DNA from: Calditrichota bacterium
GTDB taxonomy: Bacteria > Zhuqueibacterota > Zhuqueibacteria > Zhuqueibacterales > Geothermadaptataceae
Length of the DNA stretch: 64,000 nt
Assembly (NCBI GenBank): GCA_008501765.1
Contig: QQUE01000007.1
Span: forward strand, 856,186 to 920,185
Reading direction: 5' to 3'
Below the pieces are notes generated by a model. It was not told the origin of the DNA, made no database searches, and was given only the letters and a program-made list of their open reading frames with translations. Shown in pieces: positions 35,058 through 44,700 of the stretch. The position numbers and the translations under genes are program-made. Numbering within the stretch: position 1 is the stretch's first letter; each line of letters begins with the position of its first letter.

Positions 35058-36308
35058 TTAATTTGTGCCTAACTTGGCAAGCATTTTTTGTGCTTCAGGG
35101 TAGGCAAGCGCGCGCTCAACACTATTGCGTTTATTATCAGCGACCTTTTGGTAAGCTGTTCGCGCATTATCCGAATCACCCACTTTATAATAAGCACGCG
35201 CCAGCAAAACACCGTGGAACGCGTTATTTTTATCCGATTGCTTCAACAGGCTAATCGCATCTTTGTAGTCGCCAGCTTCAAGCTTTACGTAACCGGCAAG
35301 ATAGTAGTAACGCGGCCAATATTGTTCGGCTTGTTCACCGCCATCTTCGATCATCTTTTTCAAATTTTCTGCGATGCTCCATGCTTCATCGGTTTTGCCC
35401 ATTTTGGCCAAAGTGCGTGCACGGCCGTGGTGCAGGCGTCCCAAATATAGTAACTTCTGGGTGGAATCAATCTGGCTTGGCTGCACTGATTTGTACCCGG
35501 TTTCGTAGCAGCGCATTGCTTCATCGAGATTTCCCGATTCCAGATTAATCCGGCCTTTGTGGTTCCAAATCCACACGGGAGGAAATCCCTGTGCAGCACC
35601 GTTGCGATTGTAACGGGCAAGATATTCGTCGATCATTTCCAATGCAGCTGCAGGTTCATCTTCATAAAGATAAGTCCAGGCGGTTCCAAAAAATGGCAAG
35701 AATGGCGACGCATCAGCATCCATATTTTTAATCAATTTCTTGTAATTATCGCGGGCATCTGCATATTTTCCATCTGTGATCAAAATGCCAGCTTTGTTTT
35801 GAACGGCGTACGGAAGACCGGGAACAATTTTTTCGGCCTTGGTGAAATTTGCGAGTGCGCCTTCATAATCGCCTTCCTGCAATTGCAATGCAGCCAAAAA
35901 TGTGAGTACGCGCTCATCATCAGGAACTTTTGTGGCTAATTTTTGCAACACCGCGATCGCACTATTATTGTTCTGCTTGCGACTCATAACGCATGCTTTC
36001 AGGTAGTGCGTTTCTTCTTTTGTTACTTTCTGTTCCGTTGCTTTGGTGAGAATTTCCATACCAGCATCGCCGGCCGTGGTGACAGATTTCATCATCAGTG
36101 CCATGGCAAAATTGGGATCGGCGGCCAGCGCCTTGTCAGCCGCAGCAGCGATTTGTTGATTGCGTAAGTTAAGGAAATGATCATAGGATTCATTAAAGGC
36201 AGCAAGCGCCTCTTTTGAATTCGTGGTGATCGTCATTTTCTGGGCAAAAAGAGTGTTAATAAATAATAGAGATAGAATCAGTACGAGAGCTGTGTGTGAT
36301 TTTTTCAA
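35058..36308 (-). CDS. Secreted TPR protein, paralogue 1
   Basis: This protein of about 416 residues has a signal peptide (...N-T-L-F-A-Q) and TPR-like helical repeats across most of its length, with segments such as A-L-A-A-D-P-N-F-A-M-A-L-M-M-K-S and D-E-A-W-S-I-A-E-N-L-K-K. It is a close paralogue of the gene immediately upstream (36362-37636); they share G-A-A-Q-G-F-P-P-V-W-I-W-N and C-Y-E-T-G-Y-K-S-V-Q-P. TTG 36308 follows GAGGA by nine bases. A periplasmic scaffold or binding role is probable; the partner is unknown. Confidence 0.75.
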   Translation of the reverse strand: MKKSHTALVLILSLLFINTLFAQKMTITTNSKEALAAFNESYDHFLNLRNQQIAAAADKALAADPNFAMALMMKSVTTAGDAGMEILTKATEQKVTKEETHYLKACVMSRKQNNNSAIAVLQKLATKVPDDERVLTFLAALQLQEGDYEGALANFTKAEKIVPGLPYAVQNKAGILITDGKYADARDNYKKLIKNMDADASPFLPFFGTAWTYLYEDEPAAALEMIDEYLARYNRNGAAQGFPPVWIWNHKGRINLESGNLDEAMRCYETGYKSVQPSQIDSTQKLLYLGRLHHGRARTLAKMGKTDEAWSIAENLKKMIEDGGEQAEQYWPRYYYLAGYVKLEAGDYKDAISLLKQSDKNNAFHGVLLARAYYKVGDSDNARTAYQKVADNKRNSVERALAYPEAQKMLAKLGTN

Positions 36309-36361
36309 AATATTTGTCCTCAAAATTAATTGCGTGAAAGATGTTTTACTAAAAAACTCAG

Positions 36362-37636
36362 TTATTTTGCTGCCAATTTATGCAACATTTTATATGAAGT
36401 GGGATAAGATAGCGCTCTCTCCACGTTATTGTTATTTGAATCAACCACGGCCTGAAATTTCTCTCTGGCTTGTGTTTCCTGGCCATTTTTGTAATAGGCT
36501 TTTGCAAGCAGATAGGTTTGGAAAGCATCGCTTTGATCAGATTTCTCGAGATGTTCAACTGCCGCGGGGTAATTTTTCTTTTCCAGCATGATGTAGCCGA
36601 CGAGATAATGATAGGCCGGGATGTATTGTTCCGCCTGTTCGCCGCCTTCATCAATCATTTTTTTCACCTCGGCGATAATGGCATCGGCTTCTTCGAATCG
36701 ACTCAGCTTGGCAAGCGAACGGGCTTTGCCATGTTTCATTCTCCCAAGCCACACCAGTTTTTGGGTCGAATCCACTTGTGAGTCCGGGGTTGGCTGAACG
36801 GATTTATATCCTGTTTCGTAGCACCGCAATGCTTCCGCTGGGTCGCCAAGTTCGAGATGAACGCGCGCAATTTGGTTCCATATCCACACTGGCGGAAAGC
36901 CCTGCGCAGCGCCATTGCGATTATACCGCGCCAAATATTCATCATAAATTTTAAATGCGTTCTGGTGATTTCCCTGATAAATATCAGCCCACGCCATGCC
37001 AAAAAATGGAATAAATGGCGATGCATCCGGATCGGTCATCGACAACACTTTTTTATAAACAGTGCGTGCCTCATCATAGTTGCCGGTTAAAAGATAACAG
37101 GAACCTGTCAACGATTTTGCACGGGTGGTGGAAGCGTCGATATTTTCCGCAAACTTGAAACCTTGAATTGCTTCAGCGAAATTACCCTGCCCCATTTGCA
37201 ATTGGGCGTACATCATTTGCACCATGCGGTCACCGGGATAGGTTTTGCGCAACGCTGTAAATTCATCGAGTGATTCCTGGTTTTTGCCCTGCCGCAGCAC
37301 GAGCATGGCATGAATGTACATTCGCTCACCATCGCTCATTTTTTTAGTCAAAGCTTTTTCGAGCAGCGGAATGCGTTGGGCTTGCGGAACAAAGGAAGAT
37401 TGCAGCATTAGTGCCATCGCAAAATTGGAATCTGCAGCGATTGCTTTTTGTGCTTCCGGCAGCACTTGCTGAAATTGCTGATTTTCGAGCAACTGTACTG
37501 CGTCGACAAAGGCTGATTTTGCCGCTTGTGATTTGGTACTCAAATGCAGTTTGTTGCCTGCCAATCCGGTATCGATAAAGAGAAGACAAACACCGCAAAC
37601 CAATGATAGCATTGATAAAAGTCGAGAGAACTTCAT
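36362..37636 (-). CDS. Secreted TPR protein, paralogue 2
   Basis: This 424-residue protein has a signal peptide (first ~26 residues) and TPR-like repeats, and is the tandem paralogue of 35058-36308, which it precedes by 53 bases. AAGGAGAAATT supports the ATG. Both copies share the stretch A-R-Y-N-R-N-G-A-A-Q-G-F and the ending E-R-A-L-(S/A)-Y-P...M-L. The duplication is old enough for many substitutions. Function is unknown, but retention of two copies suggests distinct partners or dosage. Confidence 0.75.
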   Translation of the reverse strand: MKFSRLLSMLSLVCGVCLLFIDTGLAGNKLHLSTKSQAAKSAFVDAVQLLENQQFQQVLPEAQKAIAADSNFAMALMLQSSFVPQAQRIPLLEKALTKKMSDGERMYIHAMLVLRQGKNQESLDEFTALRKTYPGDRMVQMMYAQLQMGQGNFAEAIQGFKFAENIDASTTRAKSLTGSCYLLTGNYDEARTVYKKVLSMTDPDASPFIPFFGMAWADIYQGNHQNAFKIYDEYLARYNRNGAAQGFPPVWIWNQIARVHLELGDPAEALRCYETGYKSVQPTPDSQVDSTQKLVWLGRMKHGKARSLAKLSRFEEADAIIAEVKKMIDEGGEQAEQYIPAYHYLVGYIMLEKKNYPAAVEHLEKSDQSDAFQTYLLAKAYYKNGQETQAREKFQAVVDSNNNNVERALSYPTSYKMLHKLAAK

Positions 37637-38260
37637 AATTTCTCCTTTTTTTGTAATCCTGATTCATGATTTTTTCTGATCGCCGAATTAGACCACCGAC
37701 AAAAAAAACTGTTCAAATAAAAATAGGATTTCACAAAAAAAACTCATCTCAAGCTATTATTTTTAATAAATTTCATCAATAGAAATATTTTGCCCAAAAC
37801 AGGAATAGACTACTTATTTTAAAAAGCGTTAAAAATAATTTGTATTAAAATAATTAAACTACACAACTGTACGCTGTAAGCGCATAATTATAAAATAGCG
37901 TGGCGGAACAAGCAAAACACGTTATTCATTTTACACGCAGGTGTTTTTGAACAACCCTGAAATTATTCAACCGGTGAACAACCGAATCTGTCAATCGTAG
38001 AACGCCTTTTTACAATTGTTTACACTTAATCATACAGTTATTGACAATTACAGTTAAACTTTTATGTATTATCAAGATATCAAATAAATCGACCCGGTTT
38101 AGAGAAAGAATTATCCAATCGTAAAATATGATATTGGGCAATTTTTCCACTATGCGCTGGGGATATATTTTTCTGAGTAGAATACGGCAGTACCATTTTT
38201 GCATCAGGTTTACATGGAATATTTCTGTATTTCGGTTGATACCAAATAATTGGATAAAAA
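37637..38260. other. Gene-free spacer with repeat family D copy
   Basis: No gene is supported. ACGCTGTAAGCGCATAATT, then AAATAGCG, GGCGGAACAA (37871-37912) resembles 49764-49803 (GCGCTGGAAGCGCATAGTT, AACTAGCG, GCAGAAACAA), a short dispersed element of about 42 bases with internal GCGC palindromes. Confidence 0.4.
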
Positions 38261-39256
38261 TTGATAAAACCAATTTTGATTTTGTTGTTAATTTTGGCTC
38301 CACTTCAACAAGATCAACACTTACAAATTAAACTACCAGATCAATGGCGCTATGAAATCGGGGACAATCCTGCATTCGCCCTGCCAACCCATGATGAGAG
38401 CCAATGGAGAAAAATTAAAGTGCCATCTTTGTGGGAAAATGCCGGGTTCCCAGGCTACGATGGGTTTGCCTGGTACCGTGTCTGGTTTCTGATGCCGGAG
38501 GAAATGCCAACAGACAATCTTTACCTCAAGCTGGGCCGCATTGATGATGTTGATGAAGTATTTTTAAATGGACACTTCTTTGCATCATCAGGCCATTTTC
38601 CTCCAGAGTATGAAACCGCGTGGGACCAGCAGCGTCTTTACAAGATTCCCGCCAAATTGCTTCTTATGGGCAAAAAAAATCTCTTGGCTGTCCGGGTATA
38701 TGATTTTAGCATCAGCGGTGGGATTTATGAAGGACCAATTGGGATTTACAATTTTCCCGGGATCCTTGATTTGAAAATAAATTGTTCCGGTACCTGGAAA
38801 TTCTGCACCGGAGATTCACTCAACTGGAAAGAAAGTGATTTTGCAGATTCAAAATGGAGCAGCGCGAAAATTCCCGGAGAAAAAGAAATAAAAAATCAAA
38901 AAAATCCATCAGGTATTGCATGGTATCGAAAAAAGATAAAAATCCCCTCCACCCTTGCCGGCGAAAACTTGGTTTTTGCCCTTGGTAAAATCAAAGATTG
39001 TGATCGCGTATACTTTAATGGCCAACTCATTGGATCAACCGGATTTCGGGAAAAAAATCATCAGCAAAACAATTTCAATGGATTTAAAAATATCGAACGA
39101 TTTTACTCAATACCCACCCGGTTAGTCCATTTTGATGCCTACAACACTGTTGCCATTCGTGTATCAACATCTTTCCGAAAGGGTGGAATTTATCGTGGTC
39201 AAGTTGGAATCACAACTGCGAGCCTGGTAGAAAAATACAAGCGGGGAAAAAATTAA
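38261..39256 (+). CDS. Protein with two GH2-type sugar-binding domains
   Basis: This 331-residue protein has a short hydrophobic N terminus (probable signal peptide) and two successive jelly-roll domains. Each has the sequence pattern W-Y-R-x-W/K...L-x-L-G-x-I-D/K-D...V-F/Y-x-N-G, typical of the N-terminal galactose-binding-like domain of glycoside hydrolase family 2. No catalytic TIM barrel is present, so it is a carbohydrate-binding or truncated relative rather than a complete glycosidase. TTG 38261 is weakly supported (GGAT upstream). It is alone on its strand here. Confidence 0.65.
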   Translation: MIKPILILLLILAPLQQDQHLQIKLPDQWRYEIGDNPAFALPTHDESQWRKIKVPSLWENAGFPGYDGFAWYRVWFLMPEEMPTDNLYLKLGRIDDVDEVFLNGHFFASSGHFPPEYETAWDQQRLYKIPAKLLLMGKKNLLAVRVYDFSISGGIYEGPIGIYNFPGILDLKINCSGTWKFCTGDSLNWKESDFADSKWSSAKIPGEKEIKNQKNPSGIAWYRKKIKIPSTLAGENLVFALGKIKDCDRVYFNGQLIGSTGFREKNHQQNNFNGFKNIERFYSIPTRLVHFDAYNTVAIRVSTSFRKGGIYRGQVGITTASLVEKYKRGKN

Positions 39257-39335
39257 TACCACCGAAATTTAAATCAAATTCCAGCAAGATGTCTCACCAC
39301 AAAAGTAATCTTGCAATAGAAAAATGGACTATTAG

Positions 39336-39740
39336 TTAAGTTATGCAGCGATTTTTTTGTTTAGTGAATTCAATAGGACTCATATAATCCAGTGAAGAAT
39401 GCAATCTTTCACGATTATAAAAGACTTCAATGTATTCGAAAATACTGCGTCCCGCATCTTGTTGATTTTCATATTTTTTGAAATAAACCCATTCTGTTTT
39501 TAATGAATGGAAAAAACTTTCATTGACAGCATTATCATAGCAAGTGCCTTTGCTGCTCATACTTTGAATCATTTTGTTCTTTCTTAAGCTTGCTCGAAAT
39601 TCATGACAAGCGTATTGGCAACCTCGATCAGAATGAAAGATAACGCCAACAGGCGGTTTTTTCTGCAACCAGGCATTTTCTAAAGCACGAAAAAATGTCC
39701 TACGAAATCCGACCATCTCTGTATACCACCCAGGACCCAT
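39336..39740 (-). pseudogene. IS3-family transposase OrfB, C-terminal remnant
   Basis: This is the last ~125 residues of an IS3-type OrfB integrase: F-H-S-D-R-G-C-Q-Y (catalytic D), [12 protein letters not shown] (catalytic E) and the end [12 protein letters not shown]. Full OrfB is about 270-290 residues, so the N-terminal half with the first catalytic D and the whole of OrfA are missing; homology stops near 39725. It is inactive and marks an old insertion. Confidence 0.88.
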
Positions 39741-39761
39741 TCAGCATTTGTTGAAATTGAC

Positions 39762-39808
39762 AAAAAAAAGAGGCTGTAACTTGCTTTAATTCAAAAAATT
39801 ACAGTCTC
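39762..39808 (-). terminator. Terminator downstream of the truncated tRNA
   Basis: On the minus strand GAGACTGTAA and TTACAGCCTC form a stem with one mismatch, followed by eight T (complement of 39762-39769). It lies directly after the 3' end of the tRNA fragment, as expected for that tRNA's own terminator. Confidence 0.7.
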
Positions 39809-39819
39809 CAAGCATTAAA

Positions 39820-39868
<49 letters not shown>

Positions 39869-39957
39869 TTTTTAAAATTACTTTTTCAAATTATCCTATT
39901 TATTGTGAAGTGGCATTTAAATACTCCTGTTTCCACGGCAATCTATAAATAGCCAAT

Positions 39958-39999
39958 AAAAAAAGCAGCTCAATATATTAAGAAAAAGCTGCTTTTTTT
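39958..39999. terminator. Bidirectional A/T-flanked hairpin
   Basis: AAAAAAAGCAGCT (39958-39970) and AGCTGCTTTTTTT (39987-39999) are perfect inverted copies giving a terminator on both strands. It lies between tRNA-Gly and the truncated tRNA and would end the tRNA-Gly transcript. Confidence 0.75.
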
Positions 40000-40159
40000 G
40001 AGATGGATTATGTCTGTAAAATTTAAACCTATTTTAAACTTTTTGGTTTAAAAACAATAGAAATAACGCGAGATAATGGAAAATTCGCACCAAATTTACA
40101 CAGTCCTTATTGACATAAATTTACAGTTTTTTTGTATGGTTTAGGCACAAAATAAAAAG

Positions 40160-40232
40160 AGCGAATGACGAGACTCGAACTCGCGACCCCCGGCTTGGGA
40201 AGCCGATGCTCTACCAGCTGAGCTACATTCGC
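40160..40232 (-). tRNA. tRNA-Gly (CCC)
   Basis: The minus strand folds as a complete cloverleaf: acceptor GCGAATG with CATTCGC, D arm GCTC/GAGC, anticodon arm TCGGC-TTCCCAA-GCCGG with anticodon CCC (reads GGG, glycine), five-base variable loop, T arm GCGAG-TTCGAGT-CTCGT. CCA is not encoded. Confidence 0.95.
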
Positions 40233-40394
40233 TTGATAAATGATACGCATACAAACTATATTTTCATTGCTAAAAATCAAGGAAAAAGAGGGCGCCGAGA
40301 AAATTGGCAGAAAAGTTTTATCTGGGATTATCTCCCACATATGAGTTGAAACGAGACAAGCATGGCAATCCAGGCCGAATTCAGTTTTTCAATT

Positions 40395-41264
40395 TCACTC
40401 AGCGGTCAATCGACATGAAATAATTTCCGGTGCGGAGTTGATTCGAAATGGCACCGAACCAAAGCCCACGCCCTTGCTGACTATCAGTGTTTTTTGCATT
40501 TTCTCTCCCAAACGGAACAGGCCAAAGTTGAATTGCCGTGATAATGGTCCCGATCCAGCCCGGAGCGGTGAACCGTCTGCGAAGGCAATTTGCCCACCGT
40601 GGGTGTGGCCGCAAAAAGCCAAATCAAACTCGGTATTCTGCAGATCGAGATAATTGGATGGCGAATGCATGAGCACAATTTTTATTGCGGCTTGTCGTTC
40701 GAACGCTGATTCGACGTCTGGTGTACCCGAAAGCCAATCATCAAGGCCATGCAGGCTGATGAAATCATAAGGGGGTGCCAGTATTTCAAATCGATTGCAC
40801 AGCATTTTTATGCCATATTTTTCCAATGCAGCAGAAATATATTTTGCATCAAGATGGTTGTCGTGATTTCCCAACACTGCATATTTTTTCATCGATTCCG
40901 GTAATTTCTGAGCAATAATTTTCAACCATGAATCGATATAATCGGTTTTTAAATAAACAAAATCTCCACCCAAAAGAAGTATGTCCGGCTTTAAATCACT
41001 AATTTTATCAATTGATTGTGTGATGTGTTTTGCATGAGTTGTCGGTCCCATATGAAAATCTGAGGCAAATACAATTTTCAACTGTGGAATATCGCTGGGG
41101 AATTTGTTTAATCGAATTCTGTACCGGGTAATCAAAATGGTGCCCTGAAAACCGACCAAGATTCCCAGTTTCGCGGGCCAACTCCCCATAAACAATATTT
41201 TCTCCACTTTTTCCCGCAAAAACCGGATAAACGCATGTTTTGAAAATCGTGGGAATTTTCCCAT
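40395..41264 (-). CDS. Calcineurin-like metallophosphoesterase
   Basis: This 289-residue protein has all the blocks of the metallophosphoesterase fold: D-F-H-M-G, G-G-D-F-V, G-N-H-D, and G-H-T-H-G-G-Q. It resembles YkuE/YaeI-type phosphohydrolases. A hydrophobic segment at about 30-47 suggests membrane association. ATG 41264 follows GCGGGGAAG; a TTG at 41282 is the alternative. It is downstream of miaA with a 67-base gap and could be read from the mutL-miaA unit. The substrate is unknown; some relatives act on lipid A precursors or UDP-sugars. Confidence 0.88.
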   Translation of the reverse strand: MGKFPRFSKHAFIRFLREKVEKILFMGSWPAKLGILVGFQGTILITRYRIRLNKFPSDIPQLKIVFASDFHMGPTTHAKHITQSIDKISDLKPDILLLGGDFVYLKTDYIDSWLKIIAQKLPESMKKYAVLGNHDNHLDAKYISAALEKYGIKMLCNRFEILAPPYDFISLHGLDDWLSGTPDVESAFERQAAIKIVLMHSPSNYLDLQNTEFDLAFCGHTHGGQIAFADGSPLRAGSGPLSRQFNFGLFRLGEKMQKTLIVSKGVGFGSVPFRINSAPEIISCRLTAE

Positions 41265-41331
41265 AGTTACACTTCCCCGCAAAAACCAGGTTTGGTAATT
41301 TTATGGCATAAATATTTAATTTCAGCACAAA

Positions 41332-42276
41332 TCATGGGATATTCAACGCATTCAAAATTTCATCAACAATCTGATGCGCTGATTTTTCATTACAATCAAT
41401 CCACTGAATCCGCTTGTCACGTTTGAACCACGTCATCTGGCGTTTGGCATAATTCCGCGTATGTTGCTTGATTTTATCGACCATGGCATCGTAACTTAAT
41501 TCATTGTCAAGGTATTGAACAACTTCACGGTAACCAACTGTTAACAGAGAATTTGTATCCCGCGTAATACCGCTTCCCAGTACAGATTCCACTTCGGCGA
41601 TCAACCCTTGCTCAAGCATTCGATCAACCCTTTTTTCAATTCTTTCATATAAAACCGGCCGCGGCCAGTTGAGCGCAAATAGAATAAATGGAAAATCTGC
41701 AGCGATCCGCGGTTGCTTGAGCCATTCGCTATGCTTCTTTCCGGTCTCGTAATAAATTTCCAGCGACCGCACAATGCGATGGGAATCGAGTAGTTGAAGT
41801 TCAGCGGCACGTTCCGGATCTACATTCTGAAGCTCTGTATGCAAAACTTCACTGCCCTCAATTTGCGCACGATCCTTCAGTTGTTGCTGTATCCGTTTAT
41901 TGCTAATTTCAGGTTCAAAAAAACCATCCAGCAACGATTCGATGTACATTCCGGAGCCACCAGTCACGACCACATTTATATTTTGGCTGCGCAAATTATT
42001 TATTTGCCGCCGTGCTTGCCGGGAAAATTGCCCCGCACTGAATTCTTCTGAGGGGTGTAAAATATCAACAAAATGATGGGATACCCTGTTTAATTGTTCG
42101 CTTGTTGGTTTGGCTGTTCCGATAGTCAGATTTTTGTAAATTTGCCTGCTATCGGCTGATATGATTTCAGCGCCAATTTTCATTGCCAGTTCAATAGCGA
42201 CTTCCGTTTTTCCCGATGCTGTAGGGCCGGTAATGACGATAACGGGTACTGTGTTTTCAGAACCACTAACTTTCAA
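41332..42276 (-). CDS. miaA: tRNA dimethylallyltransferase
   Basis: MiaA adds the dimethylallyl group to A37 of tRNAs reading U-starting codons. The 314-residue protein shows the P-loop G-P-T-A-S-G-K-T, the S-A-D-S-R-Q-I-Y motif and T-G-G-S-G-M-Y in order, and the C-terminal R-N-Y-A-K-R-Q-M-T-W-F signature. It lies 26 bases after mutL on the same strand; mutL-miaA linkage is common in bacteria. Confidence 0.97.
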   Translation of the reverse strand: MKVSGSENTVPVIVITGPTASGKTEVAIELAMKIGAEIISADSRQIYKNLTIGTAKPTSEQLNRVSHHFVDILHPSEEFSAGQFSRQARRQINNLRSQNINVVVTGGSGMYIESLLDGFFEPEISNKRIQQQLKDRAQIEGSEVLHTELQNVDPERAAELQLLDSHRIVRSLEIYYETGKKHSEWLKQPRIAADFPFILFALNWPRPVLYERIEKRVDRMLEQGLIAEVESVLGSGITRDTNSLLTVGYREVVQYLDNELSYDAMVDKIKQHTRNYAKRQMTWFKRDKRIQWIDCNEKSAHQIVDEILNALNIP

Positions 42277-42302
42277 CTTTCAACTTTCAACTTATTGTAT
42301 AA

Positions 42303-44141
42303 TCATGTTCTGTTAAACCGGATGTCCAGCTCATCAACAGAAATTTTAACGATAACAGGGCGGCCGTGGGGGCAAAAATAGGGCGTGTCTGCCTCGAAAA
42401 GCTGGGCGATAAGTGCATTTATTTCCTCAAAAGTCAACGCGTCACCGGAGCGAATTGAGCCATGACAGGCCCATGTTTTTGCAACATTATCCCGGATTTC
42501 GAGATTATTGCGTTTCCCGCGCCGAAAGTCATCAATCATATTTTGCAGCAAAGAATCGTAATTTTTAACGCGCAGGCGTGCGGGGATTCCATCGATGACA
42601 ACCGTATTTTTGCCAAAGTCACCAAGCATGAAACCGAGTTTTTCCAGGAACGAAACCATCTCCTGCAATGTATCAAAATCTTCTGCGGACAATTCAATCA
42701 TTTTAGGAAAAAGGAGTTTTTGAGAATGCGGTTGCAGATTTTCAAAATTTTTTAATGCACGTTCGTATAAAATTCTTTCATGCGCGGCATGTTGATCGAT
42801 TATAACTAACCCGGAATTTGTCTGGGAAAGAATGTATTTCTTGTGCAGTTGGAATACGTTTGATTTCTCAAACGCCATCGTCGATTGCCCAGAATCCGGT
42901 GTATCCGGCATCGGTTCAAATCCATCTTTTTTATTGGCAGGCAAATCAAAATGAAGCTGTTGCCGATCTTCCTGCCGGGATGGCGGGCTGAAAAAATTTT
43001 GTTTGGTGATGGGCATGGAAGCTGGATCGAGAAAATCTTTGTTGCTGGAAAAATCGGTCGGTAGTTGCGACATTGATCCCGGGGACAAACGATTCTGCTG
43101 TGCGGCCTGAATTGTATCCCGCCTCGGTGATCCCAGGTCTGGAATACTGTGCGTCGACATTAACCGGCGCCGAACAGCACCACGTAAAAGTGAATAAATC
43201 ATGCGGTCATCAAGAAATTTTACTTCCATTTTCGTGGGATGTACGTTGACGTCGACGCGTGCTGGATCAATACTGAGATTGAGCACGTAAAGTGGGTAGC
43301 CGCCATGGTGTAAAATTTCACCGTAAGCCGAGCTGACTGCGTGATTTAGAGAGCGGTCGGTTATATAGCGGCTGTTGAGAAACAGGTATTGTTCCCCGCT
43401 GGTTTTTCGCAGCGTTTCGGCCGTGCCGATGACGCCGGAAATTTGCACAGCCCCTTCATCCTCATTAATTTCGATGAGTTTGTCTTTGACTCGCTTGCCT
43501 AAAATTGTGCAAACGCGATCGAGCATCGACTGTTTTTTTACTTCCCAGATAACAACGCCGTTGTGGACGAGGGTAAATTGAATTTCGGGAAAAGAAAGAG
43601 CCATTCTGTTTGCCATCACCAGACAACGGCGGTATTCGGTCGAGGTAGCACGTAAAAACTTACGGCGTGCCGGTGTGTTAAAAAAAATATTTTTAACTGC
43701 GATTGTCGTACCACTTGTGCCGCCAGCGGGTTTTTCCTCGACGATAAATCCGCCTTCCAATTGGAGTTCAGAGCCCGATGTCTGTCCATGTTCGATTGAT
43801 TTTGTTTCGATACGAGCAACGGATGCAATACTCGCTAATGCCTCTCCGCGAAAGCCGAGCGTGCCAATTGACTCCAGGTCTTCGGCAGAAATAATTTTAC
43901 TGGTAGCGTGCCGTTCAAATGCTAATTTCAGGTCATTTGCACTCATTCCGCTACCATTATCCGCCACCTGTATCAGATCTTTTCCGCCTTCTTTTAAAAT
44001 GATTGTAATCTCATTTGCTCCGGCATCGATGGCATTCTCAACCATTTCTTTAACGACCGACGCCGGCCTTTCCACAACTTCGCCGGCTGCAATTTTGTTC
44101 GCAACATCGACCGGCAAGATTTTGATTTTTTCGTCTGACAT
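42303..44141 (-). CDS. mutL: DNA mismatch repair protein MutL
   Basis: This 612-residue GHKL ATPase has N-K-I-A-A-G-E-V-V-E-R-P and E-N-A-I-D-A-G-A at the N terminus, a variable linker (about 340-430), and a C-terminal dimerisation domain. The endonuclease motif D-Q-H-A-A-H-E-R-I-L-Y-E is intact, together with A-C-H-G-S-I and C-P-H-G-R-P, so it is a nicking MutL as in bacteria without MutH. ATG 44141 is used; a TTG at 44165 would add eight residues and neither has a strong ribosome binding site. It is first of mutL-miaA-metallophosphoesterase. Confidence 0.96.
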   Translation of the reverse strand: MSDEKIKILPVDVANKIAAGEVVERPASVVKEMVENAIDAGANEITIILKEGGKDLIQVADNGSGMSANDLKLAFERHATSKIISAEDLESIGTLGFRGEALASIASVARIETKSIEHGQTSGSELQLEGGFIVEEKPAGGTSGTTIAVKNIFFNTPARRKFLRATSTEYRRCLVMANRMALSFPEIQFTLVHNGVVIWEVKKQSMLDRVCTILGKRVKDKLIEINEDEGAVQISGVIGTAETLRKTSGEQYLFLNSRYITDRSLNHAVSSAYGEILHHGGYPLYVLNLSIDPARVDVNVHPTKMEVKFLDDRMIYSLLRGAVRRRLMSTHSIPDLGSPRRDTIQAAQQNRLSPGSMSQLPTDFSSNKDFLDPASMPITKQNFFSPPSRQEDRQQLHFDLPANKKDGFEPMPDTPDSGQSTMAFEKSNVFQLHKKYILSQTNSGLVIIDQHAAHERILYERALKNFENLQPHSQKLLFPKMIELSAEDFDTLQEMVSFLEKLGFMLGDFGKNTVVIDGIPARLRVKNYDSLLQNMIDDFRRGKRNNLEIRDNVAKTWACHGSIRSGDALTFEEINALIAQLFEADTPYFCPHGRPVIVKISVDELDIRFNRT

Positions 44142-44397
44142 GATTGTTTGAAATCCACGTATCAAATTATGGGCTCAATGAGCCATTTGTTTTCCACTAA
44201 ATGATGAACTAATTCCTGGAATTCACGTTTGGCATTCATTAATTCGACGAATAAAATAGATAAGATTCCTCCATATTGCAAGTCAATAAATAATCTCCTG
44301 GTGTAACCACACCCTTGGAATCGATGGCTATTTTCCTATTAATTTCATTTAATAATTATGCTTTTTTAAAGAAACGGTACGAACCCTCGGCTCATTT

Positions 44398-44490
44398 GCT
44401 TGACAAAACCTGCACCGGTGGTGATGAAGTTAAGCACAGCGGTCCCTGTCACACGCCCTTGCGGAAACTGCGGTGCTAATTTCCACAACA
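44398..44490. other. GC-richer patch in the mutL-pfkA spacer
   Basis: The divergent spacer 44142-44700 is AT-rich except here. GCACCG (44412-44417) and CGGTGC (44470-44475) can pair around a 52-base interior. It could be a structured RNA, leader or remnant of a lost gene. I cannot assign it; the rest of the spacer shows only AT-rich sequence and the pfkA ribosome binding site region (AAAGGAG, about 44685-44691). Confidence 0.3.
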
Positions 44491-44700
44491 ATCTTTCTGG
44501 ATAATTAGGACTTTAGATCAACTCGTTTATTAAACTGAGCCAAAAAAAATTATTCATTTTACCGGCAAATATACCAATCGATCAAGAAGCCAAAAAAAAC
44601 CATGGTAAAAGGGCATAGAAATTATATTTTAATAGCTTCAATGCCGAACTTTAAAACCAGGTGATCAGGATATAAGCTATAAATAAAGGAGTTAAAATAG

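Noticed and set aside
39336-39740. Functional IS3 element
   Set aside because: Only the C-terminal part of OrfB remains; OrfA, the first catalytic residue and defined terminal inverted repeats are absent.
40107-40340. 77-codon minus-strand ORF containing V-A-Q-L-V-E-H-R
   Set aside because: It overlaps the intact tRNA-Gly; this type of peptide is a well-known false translation of tRNA genes.
44398-44490. SAM-type riboswitch, because of GGTGCTAATTTCC
   Set aside because: Only this short string matches; the conserved 5' core of SAM-I and related classes is missing and the downstream gene is a phosphofructokinase.
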